A stretch of 64,000 bases of DNA from Cobetia sp. L2A1 (GTDB lineage Bacteria; Pseudomonadota; Gammaproteobacteria; Pseudomonadales; Halomonadaceae). The translations under genes and the position numbers were made by a program. The notes beneath the pieces were generated by a model. It was not told where the DNA came from. It ran no database searches and worked only from the letters and a program-made list of their open reading frames with translations. The DNA lies in NCBI RefSeq assembly GCF_009796845.1, contig NZ_CP047025.1, positions 1,922,001 through 1,986,000 on the forward strand. The letters are read 5' to 3'. Positions 1-7,269 of the stretch are shown in pieces; the stretch's first letter is position 1, and every line of letters starts with the position of its first letter.

Positions 1-305
1 GCGCGGCATCCCATGGACATGCCGAGGCCACCAGCGAGGCAGTCTTCGTGCTACCGACCACGCCGGGTGCTTCACCGTTATTGGGTGCGAGTCTCGAGGT
101 GATGGAGGGTTATCGGTATCGGCTGATGGGACTCACTGCACTGGCGGGCTTGAATGGCGCGCCACAGCTGAGCCTGCCATGGATGGTGGATGGTGCCGCG
201 CGATTGCCTGAAGAAGCCGCACCACCGCCATGGGGTGTCTCACTGCTGGGCTTGCCGGGGCGTGATGAGAGTCTGCTGGCATTGGCCAGACTGCTGGAAG
301 GCTGA
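1..305 (+). CDS. Amidase, C-terminal fragment (gene runs off the left edge)
   Basis: The reading frame is open from position 3 and ends at the stop at 303-305. It encodes about 100 residues of the C-terminal part of an amidase-signature-family enzyme, seen in stretches such as LPTTPGASP, LTALAGLNGAPQLSLP and WGVSLLGLPGRDE. The family hydrolyses linear amides; the C-terminal part supports the fold, while the Ser-Ser-Lys catalytic residues lie upstream of the window. The gene converges on the allantoinase gene across a terminator. An amide-nitrogen role beside ureide breakdown is an inference from that neighbour only. The true start and substrate cannot be seen. Confidence 0.75.
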   Translation, partial: AASHGHAEATSEAVFVLPTTPGASPLLGASLEVMEGYRYRLMGLTALAGLNGAPQLSLPWMVDGAARLPEEAAPPPWGVSLLGLPGRDESLLALARLLEG

Positions 306-354
306 AGCGCTTTGTTTCGATAACGCTATTACGTACCTTTCCTTGTGACATACG

Positions 355-388
355 AAAACGCCGCATCCCGAAAGGGGTGCGGCGTTTC
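355..388. terminator. Rho-independent terminator between convergent genes
   Basis: A 14-bp stem (AAACGCCGCATCCC paired with GGGGTGCGGCGTTT, one G-U pair) closes a GAAA loop. The A-rich and T-rich ends suit termination of both the amidase gene and the facing puuE gene. Confidence 0.85.
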
Positions 389-420
389 TGATGGTACTGA
401 CAGAGGGAGGAGACTGAGCG

Positions 421-1374
421 CTACGTGGCAGGAGTATAAGGATGCTCGCGTTGCCAGTGTTCGGCGATGTCGATACGCCGCGTGATCCATACCTTGTCGT
501 GCGACTGGACGTAGTCAAGGAAGCGCTTCAACGCGGCGAAGCGCCCCGGACGCCCGGCGATACGGCAATGCAATCCGATGGAGAGCATCTTGGGGGCCGT
601 TTCACCCTCGACGTACAGCACGTCGAAGGCATCACGCAGATACTGGAAGAAGTCCTCGCCGGTATTGAAGCCCTGGGCGCTGGCAAAGCGCATGTCGTTG
701 GTATCCAAGGTATAGGGCACGACGAGATGTGGCACCTGTTCGCCGCTGGAGGTGGTGACTTCCATCCAGAGCGGTAGATCATCGCCGTAGTAATCGCTGT
801 CGTAGGTGAAGCCGCCATGCTCGACCACCAGACGGCGAGTGTTGGGGCTGTCACGCCCTGTGTACCAGCCTTTTGGCGCATGACCAACCAGCTCGCGATA
901 GCTCTCCACCGCGCGCTCGAGATGGGCGCGCTCGTGCGCCTCATCCATGTGTTGATAATGCACCCAGCGCCAGCCATGACTGGCGATCTCATGGCCATCC
1001 TCGACAAAGCGCGCGACGAGATCTGGATGACGCTCCATCGCCATGCCGACACCGAATATCGTCAGTGGCAGCTCACGGCGTTTGAATTCATCGAGAATGC
1101 GCCATACGCCACTGCGTGAGCCGTACTCGTACATTGACTCCATGCTCATGTGGCGGGCCGGGAAGGCCTCGGCGCCGATGATCTCGGAAAGAAATTTCTC
1201 ACTCTCGCTGTCGCCATGCAGTAGACAATTCTCGCCCCCTTCTTCGTAATTGAGCACGAACTGCACCGCAATCTTCGCCTCGCCTGGCCAGTTGGCATGA
1301 GGTGCATGGGCACCATAGCCGACCAGGTCGCGGGGGTATTCGTCGCCCCACAGGGCATTGTCGTTGTCTGGCAT
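421..1374 (-). CDS. puuE: PuuE-type allantoinase (polysaccharide-deacetylase fold)
   Basis: About 317 residues, the usual length for the cofactor-independent allantoinase PuuE. That enzyme opens the allantoin ring to allantoate in purine-nitrogen use. Diagnostic stretches are WGDEYPRDLVGYG near the N terminus, QFVLNYEEGGE, FGVGMAMERHPD, GHEIASHGWRW (the NodB-type histidine motif) and SPNTRRLVVEHGG. The start at 1374 is chosen because MPDNDNALWGDEYPRD matches the family N terminus and an AAGGAAG ribosome-binding site precedes it; 36 extra in-frame residues upstream look untranslated. No other purine-degradation gene is visible apart from the adjacent amidase. It lies 89 bp downstream of the helicase gene on the same strand and could be co-transcribed. 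Confidence 0.85.
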   Translation of the reverse strand: MPDNDNALWGDEYPRDLVGYGAHAPHANWPGEAKIAVQFVLNYEEGGENCLLHGDSESEKFLSEIIGAEAFPARHMSMESMYEYGSRSGVWRILDEFKRRELPLTIFGVGMAMERHPDLVARFVEDGHEIASHGWRWVHYQHMDEAHERAHLERAVESYRELVGHAPKGWYTGRDSPNTRRLVVEHGGFTYDSDYYGDDLPLWMEVTTSSGEQVPHLVVPYTLDTNDMRFASAQGFNTGEDFFQYLRDAFDVLYVEGETAPKMLSIGLHCRIAGRPGRFAALKRFLDYVQSHDKVWITRRIDIAEHWQREHPYTPAT

Positions 1375-1463
1375 CGTTCGGCTTCCTTGAGAGCTGAATG
1401 CATTGACTGAACATTCGCGTGCATGCCGTGTGCCATCGCGGTTCAATTTCCAGGCAGCGCGAC

Positions 1464-4208
1464 TCAAACCGGCTCCATCCACCAGCGAGGCAGTAGTCGT
1501 GCGACTTCTGGGCGCAAGAAGCGATCATCAATCAGATGGATCACGCCCTCATCTTGCTCGCTGCGGATGACACGGCCGGCCGCCTGCACAACTCTGGTGA
1601 GTCCGGGATACAGATAGGTGCAGTCATCGGCGTTCAATGGCTGAACAAGATGCATGTTGGCCGAGACAGAAGAGGCGCTGGTATCACCAGTGTCGCCAGG
1701 TGAATGGTCAAGGGAGCGTTCACGCGAACGCTCAAGTGCGTCGGCCTTCAGCCATTCTCCCAGACGCTGCTTGAGGGCTTCATTTTCCGGCCCGAAACCA
1801 GCGAGTCCTAATGTGGCAATAAAGGCCCCAATCAAGCGCGAGCCGGGCAGATCTATACCCTCACCGAAGGCACCTCCGAGTACGGCAAAGCCGATGCCAC
1901 GCCCTTCGAGCGTGAAGCGTTGCACGAAGTCGCGCCGCGCCGTTTCTTCCATGCCACGAGTCTGATGCCATTGAGGAATGCTCGCGTCGTGGAGGCTCAG
2001 AGCGGCCGCCACTTGATCGAGGTAGGCAAAGCTTGAGAAGAAGGCCAGATAGTTGCCGGGGCGCTCGTGATATTGCGTCGCCATGAGATGTGCGATGGGC
2101 TGACAGGACGCGTCACGATCCCGCAGGCGAGTGGAGATCCGATGGCGACTGACCTTGACCTGATGAGCAGCAAAGGGCGAATCGACACTTAACCAGACGG
2201 CATTGTCGGCCAGGCCAAGCAGGCGATGATGAAAGGCCGGCGGATTCAGCGTCGCGGAGAACAGCACGCTGGCATGGCTAGTGCGTAAACGCGGGGCTAG
2301 CCACGGTGCAGGGCTGACACAACGTAGACGCGGCTGGATATGGTGTATCGAACGCGCTTTCGACGTTGTAAGGGATGCACGGCCAGCCCCCATTCTTGTG
2401 GTGGAGGGTGATACAAGGGTGATCTCAAAGAGCGAGTGTGACCCAAAGCCTTCTGCCAGGCGCGTGAGAGATAGGGCGGAAAAGTATGCCTCCATCAGCT
2501 CTGCATCGACGAGGCCGTCCCCTGTTGCATCTATGGTCTCAGTAGCGGTAGGCGGCTCTACTGCAGCGATTAGACCAAGTTGCTCAGGGGCTGTTTCAGG
2601 GTGTTTCGTGTGTCCTTGTGCGTTGAGGGCTTTCCGTTCTGTGGCTTCGGGCTTTTCAGGGTCAGCCAACCAGTCGCCAATGGCGGCACTCCACTGACTC
2701 AGTGCCTTGAAAAAATCGGTGGGCAAGGCGGTGAGACTATAAAGGCCATCGGCTGGTGGCGTGGTCGCGTGGGAGGAAATCTGCTCGGGCAACGCTCGCC
2801 ACTGCTTGGCTAATGCACGCGTGGCAGAGCGCAGCACAGACGGATAGCCGGTGCGATTCAGTGTCTTGAGCAAGGAGTGAAAGTGAAATGCATCAAGTTC
2901 ACCGCTATACATGCTGCGTGCACGCTCAATGAGGTTATGGCTTTCATCGACCAGCAGTGCCACCTTCCAATCATTTGCCTGTGTCAGCGCAAACAGCAGC
3001 GCATGACTATCAAAGTAGTGGTTGTGATCGCCGATGATGATATCGCACCAGCGTGACAGCTCCTGCGCGAGGAAATAGGGGCATATCTGATGGGCAAGCG
3101 CATGACGGCGTGTTTCCGCCAGGGTGAGGGGACGCTTGGCGGTGAGTGCTGCTATGCGAGCCGCGGGCAAGCGATCGTAAAATCCTTGAGCCAGCGGACA
3201 GGAGTCTCCATGGCAGGCGAGAGTCGGGTTCTCGCAGGTCTTGTGGCGAGCGCCTAGCTCCAGAATGCGCAGCGGCAGAGAGGTATCCAATGAAGGTTGA
3301 TTGCTGACAAGCAGTGTATCGAGCGCCTCCAGCGCCAAGGCACGGCCCGGTGTACGTGCTGTCAGGTAGAAGATACGGTCGGTATCACTCGCCGGCAGCG
3401 CGCGAAGTGTCGGAAAGAGCGTCGCCAGTGTCTTACCGGTGCCGGTGGGGGCTTCGGCCAGAAGCTCACGTCCGGTGATCACGGCTTTATAGGCACCCTC
3501 AGCCAATTGTCGCTGCCCCGGTCGCCACTCAGGCCAGGGAAAGCTGAGTGTCTTCAGCGCTGTATTGCGCGATTGACGATGTACTAGCTCCTGCGCGGCA
3601 AACTCGCTAAAGCAGGCTGCCAGTCGCTTAAGTTCTGCCTCTAGTGCTTCGCTACTCCACCATGCTTCCAATCGCTGCTCATCACTGGTGCCACGCCGCT
3701 TGGGATTGCTGATGATATCCCCTGCAACGGTTGTATCTGCGGTGGTCTCATGTGCACCGGTATCGGTAGGTATCCCCGCACCGGTATCTGCGCCTATATC
3801 CAGGTAGACCAAGGCTAGCGTGATGCCGTCGAGTTCTCGTGCCCGGCACATCAGTGCGCCATAGATGCGAGCCTGCGCCCAATGTAGCGTGCGATGGTGC
3901 GCCGGCTGGCGAGACAGATCACCGCGATGAGTCTTGATCTCTTCAAGGCAGTTGCGCACCGAGTCATAGCCGTCTGCGCGTCCCCGAATGTCGAGATTGC
4001 CGACACTCCCACTGAGAGAGATTTCACTCTCATAGCCTTTGCCACGTCGTCGCACGATACGTTGATGACCTTGTACGCCTTGCTGAGCGGTGGGTGACGG
4101 CGTGAAACGCAGGTCGAGATCACCCTCGCGTGCCGCAAAGGCGCACAGCTCGCGTACGGCAATACAATAGCGTTGTGGCTCGCTCTGAGTCTCGTCAGCT
4201 GTCTTCAT
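1464..4208 (-). CDS. DinG/Rad3-type Fe-S helicase with N-terminal PD-(D/E)XK nuclease domain
   Basis: 914 residues. Residues 1-200 carry a RecB/Cas4-like nuclease signature: Asp79 in GRADG, Glu90-Ile-Lys92 in LEEIKTHR, and a QxxxY motif (QARIY) near 112. From about 220 an XPD/DinG-type superfamily 2 helicase follows, with Walker A APTGTGKT at 253-260 and a DEAH-like VDESHN box. A four-cysteine Fe-S cluster motif lies between them (HKTC, LACHGDSCP, HQICP). Late motifs include LFSATLNPPAF and QAAGRVIRSEQDEG. The start codon overlaps the stop of the FAN1-like gene (ATGA), so the pair is translationally coupled. Known relatives unwind and trim DNA from 5' ends; a joint role in crosslink or flap processing with FAN1 is inferred. 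Confidence 0.85.
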   Translation of the reverse strand: MKTADETQSEPQRYCIAVRELCAFAAREGDLDLRFTPSPTAQQGVQGHQRIVRRRGKGYESEISLSGSVGNLDIRGRADGYDSVRNCLEEIKTHRGDLSRQPAHHRTLHWAQARIYGALMCRARELDGITLALVYLDIGADTGAGIPTDTGAHETTADTTVAGDIISNPKRRGTSDEQRLEAWWSSEALEAELKRLAACFSEFAAQELVHRQSRNTALKTLSFPWPEWRPGQRQLAEGAYKAVITGRELLAEAPTGTGKTLATLFPTLRALPASDTDRIFYLTARTPGRALALEALDTLLVSNQPSLDTSLPLRILELGARHKTCENPTLACHGDSCPLAQGFYDRLPAARIAALTAKRPLTLAETRRHALAHQICPYFLAQELSRWCDIIIGDHNHYFDSHALLFALTQANDWKVALLVDESHNLIERARSMYSGELDAFHFHSLLKTLNRTGYPSVLRSATRALAKQWRALPEQISSHATTPPADGLYSLTALPTDFFKALSQWSAAIGDWLADPEKPEATERKALNAQGHTKHPETAPEQLGLIAAVEPPTATETIDATGDGLVDAELMEAYFSALSLTRLAEGFGSHSLFEITLVSPSTTRMGAGRASLTTSKARSIHHIQPRLRCVSPAPWLAPRLRTSHASVLFSATLNPPAFHHRLLGLADNAVWLSVDSPFAAHQVKVSRHRISTRLRDRDASCQPIAHLMATQYHERPGNYLAFFSSFAYLDQVAAALSLHDASIPQWHQTRGMEETARRDFVQRFTLEGRGIGFAVLGGAFGEGIDLPGSRLIGAFIATLGLAGFGPENEALKQRLGEWLKADALERSRERSLDHSPGDTGDTSASSVSANMHLVQPLNADDCTYLYPGLTRVVQAAGRVIRSEQDEGVIHLIDDRFLRPEVARLLPRWWMEPV

Positions 4209-6115
4209 GGCGCGGATGATGCCTCCTCACCAGGGGCTTTCTCGTGCGGCGCTTCCTCGCTTTGCACTTCAGCTGCTTGCCACTGCACCCGACACTCGAG
4301 TGCGGGAATGGCGTGCCGAGCGAACAGGGTCAGCCATTGGCGCTGGTTGTCTTGCAGGCGATCCGTCGGTGCCTTGACCTCGATCATCCGGTAGCGCTCA
4401 TGCTCACGATGCGGGAAGAACTGGATCAGGTCTGGCAGGCCCGCGCGATGTTCCCGTGGGTTGGTCATCAGGTGACGGAAGCAGGCCTCGAGGTGTGCGG
4501 CGGGGATGCAATCAAGTGCCAGCGTCAGTAGCTCCTGACTCAGTATCTCCCAATGCACGAAGGGCGCTTGAATCCCTTGTTTCTGCTGATGGCGGGCGAG
4601 AATCGTGGCCGTGTGGCTGCCATCATGCAGAGAGGCGAAGCAGGCCTCAAAACCTGCTTCGCGTCGCGTGACAAAGTCCGGGCGATAGAGATCCGCCGGA
4701 CCGCTATGGAAGGCATGGAAGAAGGCACCAGGGAGAGGGGCGAAGATGACCTCCCAGCACAGCAGCGTGAAGAGCGCTGGAATCAGGCCGTTCTCGACAT
4801 AGAACACCGGCGATTCTGGCGTCGCCAACGCATGGGCGACAGCGCGCTCGACTCCGTAGATGCCAGCCTCGGCCGAGACGGCAAGACTCGGGACCTCGAT
4901 CGTGATCTGGGGTGTCGCAGCAGGTTTGCGGCGTTTTGGGACCGGCAGGACAAGGCCACGACACAGGCGGGGCAGGGCGCGCTCCAGTGCCAGTTGCTCA
5001 TCGAGCGCGATATCGGTGCGTGCCAAGCGCTCGCTCGCCAGTGCATGGGCACTGGCAATGTCCGATGAGAGCTCCAATGCCCTCACGCGGCGTGGCATGG
5101 CGCGTGAGGCATGACCGGACTTGTCAAGCTTGGCATATTCGCACGCAGCCTCGTGATGCCATCCCTGGCGTTCGGCATCGCGCGCTAGCGAGAAACGCAG
5201 ACGGTCTCGGCGCTGAGTCAGCCAGGCATTGCTGTCAGCAGCCTGACGATCGTTGCTGTCACTCGCACTCTCAGCATGCTTTCCCCCAAGACTTTCATCC
5301 TCCAGCGTTGCCACGATGGCCTGCCACGTGAGCTTCAGAACGCTCTCCTTGTGCGTGCCGTGAGTATCAGCACGAGTCTCATCGGCTGGATTGTCGAGAG
5401 GGGGGGCAGGTGCGCTGACGGCTTCCTGCCAGGCCTTGCGAAGCTGCTCCAGCGCCAGATAGTGGTCCACTTCCCAGCGCTGAGTGAATGCACGTGATTG
5501 CGAAGAGAGGACGACCGGTTCACAGCGCAACAGCCCCAATTCGCTGAGCACGAAGTCCGACAGAGTCTGACGCAGATTGCCGAAGTACATCAGACTCAAG
5601 CGCTCAGGAAGATCCCCAAGGGAAAGTGTCAGCGTGCTGGTGTCCGGTTCCCCCAGCCACTCATGTAACGGGCGCGGACGTATATCTCCCAGCAGTGCCG
5701 TAATTGCTTGTGGCATCTGACGTTTAGGCATTGCACGAGGCAGCATGGGAAAGGCCACCTTGAGGCGCGGTAGTGTCGACAACGCCAGCATGCTTTCAAG
5801 TGGGAGAGACGTGTCACGCAGACATAAACTCGTGTCCTCGAGGGCCTCCTCGAAAGAGGCAGTGAGGGGGAGGCTTGCTGCCTCAATATCGCCAATCTCT
5901 GGATAGCTCAGTCGTGCCAGCTCGAAGTGATCTCCCTTGCGCATCATCAGGCGGACGAGAAGTGCACGGGAAGCCTCTGGCAGAGCGCTTATCGCGTTTA
6001 CCGTGGCGGTTTCTCGTGGAGTGAGCAGTGCTGAGTGGCATTGGCATACCCAGTCCAATAGCGTATCGAAATTAGCCAGGTAATAGCGCGGATTGTCGAG
6101 CGGAGCAGCGTGCAT
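4205..6115 (-). CDS. FAN1-like VRR-NUC domain structure-specific nuclease
   Basis: 636 residues, somewhat longer than characterised bacterial FAN1. The C-terminal VRR-NUC nuclease domain is clear: GLPDLIQFF with Asp562, then IEVKAPTDRLQDNQRQW with Glu579 and Lys581, which corresponds to the FAN1 motif EVKGPxDRL..KQ. The N-terminal part begins MHAAPLDNPRYYLANFDTLLDW and contains the SAP-like and helical region typical of FAN1. FAN1 enzymes cut 5' flaps and help remove DNA interstrand crosslinks. It is the first gene of an operon with the Fe-S helicase (ATGA overlap). A LexA-like sequence overlaps the probable promoter at 6186-6201. The tail after residue 620 is Glu/Ala-rich and probably disordered. 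Confidence 0.87.
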   Translation of the reverse strand: MHAAPLDNPRYYLANFDTLLDWVCQCHSALLTPRETATVNAISALPEASRALLVRLMMRKGDHFELARLSYPEIGDIEAASLPLTASFEEALEDTSLCLRDTSLPLESMLALSTLPRLKVAFPMLPRAMPKRQMPQAITALLGDIRPRPLHEWLGEPDTSTLTLSLGDLPERLSLMYFGNLRQTLSDFVLSELGLLRCEPVVLSSQSRAFTQRWEVDHYLALEQLRKAWQEAVSAPAPPLDNPADETRADTHGTHKESVLKLTWQAIVATLEDESLGGKHAESASDSNDRQAADSNAWLTQRRDRLRFSLARDAERQGWHHEAACEYAKLDKSGHASRAMPRRVRALELSSDIASAHALASERLARTDIALDEQLALERALPRLCRGLVLPVPKRRKPAATPQITIEVPSLAVSAEAGIYGVERAVAHALATPESPVFYVENGLIPALFTLLCWEVIFAPLPGAFFHAFHSGPADLYRPDFVTRREAGFEACFASLHDGSHTATILARHQQKQGIQAPFVHWEILSQELLTLALDCIPAAHLEACFRHLMTNPREHRAGLPDLIQFFPHREHERYRMIEVKAPTDRLQDNQRQWLTLFARHAIPALECRVQWQAAEVQSEEAPHEKAPGEEASSAP

Positions 6116-6185
6116 GGCGACCTGTCAGCATGGCGTGTCGGAGAGCTTGTCGGGAGTATCACCTGTCCTTGGATGACTCGCGGGC

Positions 6186-6201
6186 ATGGTATTATATACA
6201 G
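6186..6201. promoter_or_regulatory. Degenerate LexA-like box overlapping the FAN1 operon promoter
   Basis: The sequence ATGGTATTATATACAG keeps one perfect ACAG half-site and 11 of 16 positions of the classic CTGT-N8-ACAG operator; the other half is ATGG. On the minus strand the same bases include TATAAT, a good -10 element for the repair operon starting at 6115. The match is imperfect, so SOS control is only a suggestion. Confidence 0.3.
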
Positions 6202-6401
6202 TATATTGCCCTTCATTTGGCTGCAATGGCTTGTAAAGCGTGCGTCAGGTCACCATCTGCTTGTCAGCAAGTGGTAAAATAGTTGTCATGTGCCGGTGTA
6301 CTGATTCATGCCTGGCCGCTGATTCCTCCCATGGGAGGCATTTCCGCGATGGTTCAGGATGGGCCATCGACCATCATTCAAGCAGGGCAGGAAGGCAGTC
6401 C

Positions 6402-7124
6402 ATGTTTCTTGATCAGTTTCACCGGGTCGAAGATGGCCGTGTGCGGATTACCGCAGAACAGGCAAGTCGATTCGCCAAGCAGATGGCGGGTGACTACAAC
6501 CCCATTCATGACCCGGAAGCTCGACGCTTTTGTGTTCCTGGCGATCTGCTGTTCGCTCTGCTGCTGTCGAAATTCGGTTTGTCTCAATGCATGACCATTC
6601 GCTTTTGCGGCATGGTCGGCAACGATGTACCGCTGACGTTTGAGGCACTTGATGTGCCCGATGAGAATGGCGTGTCACTTCGTGTGCGTGATGAAGCCGG
6701 CAAGGTCTATCTGACCGTGGAGCGCAGTGGCGAGACCACGCATGAGGCATCCGTCGTGGCCAATTTCACGCGGCAGTACATTGCCTTTTCCGGGCGTAAT
6801 TTCCCGCACTTTCTGCAGCCATTGATGCTGGAAAAGGGTGTGATGTTCAATCCGGCTCGCCCGCTGGTGATCTATGACAGCATGGGCTTCTGTTTCGAGC
6901 GTCTGGCAATTGCGGATCTGAAACTCGATTTCGTCGGCTCGTCGCTTGAGGTCAACGGCAAGCGTGGCGATACGCTGTTGGAGTTTGGTATTCACGATGG
7001 CACTGAGTGCATCGGTAGCGGTTCCAAGAAATTGGTGGTCAGCGGCCTACGCGATTATTGCGCTGAGACAATGGATGCCTTTGTTGAGTCATTTGAGGCA
7101 CTCAAGCGCAATGCTGAAGCTTGA
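6402..7124 (+). CDS. DUF3581 family protein, MaoC/hot-dog-like
   Basis: 240 residues with the start at 6402, preceded by AGGAAG; 54 in-frame residues upstream do not look like protein. I recognise DUF3581 from MFLDQFHRVEDGRVRITAEQASRF and NPIHDPEARRFCVPGDLLFALLLSKFGLSQ. The segment FAKQMAGDYNPIHDPE resembles the hydratase signature of MaoC-type hot-dog enzymes (SGDxNPIHxD), which act on enoyl-CoA or acyl thioesters, so an acyl-thioester role is possible. It stands alone between divergent FAN1 and convergent selD genes. Function is otherwise unknown. Confidence 0.8.
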   Translation: MFLDQFHRVEDGRVRITAEQASRFAKQMAGDYNPIHDPEARRFCVPGDLLFALLLSKFGLSQCMTIRFCGMVGNDVPLTFEALDVPDENGVSLRVRDEAGKVYLTVERSGETTHEASVVANFTRQYIAFSGRNFPHFLQPLMLEKGVMFNPARPLVIYDSMGFCFERLAIADLKLDFVGSSLEVNGKRGDTLLEFGIHDGTECIGSGSKKLVVSGLRDYCAETMDAFVESFEALKRNAEA

Positions 7125-7182
7125 GGGTGTTGAGTGAACGCTGTCGGCACTGATTCATGTTGGAAAATCGTATGTGGCTGAT

Positions 7183-7226
7183 AAAAACGCCCCACCGAGA
7201 GGGATACTCTCAGGTGGGGCGTTTTG
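7183..7226. terminator. Bidirectional rho-independent terminator
   Basis: A long stem, AAAACGCCCCACC paired with GGTGGGGCGTTTT, is extended by GAGAG/CTCTC around a short loop. It lies between the convergent DUF3581 and selD genes and can serve both. Confidence 0.88.
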
Positions 7227-7269
7227 CGTTTCTGGCGGCTCGCTCGCAGCGCTTGATCCGTCAGTGGTT

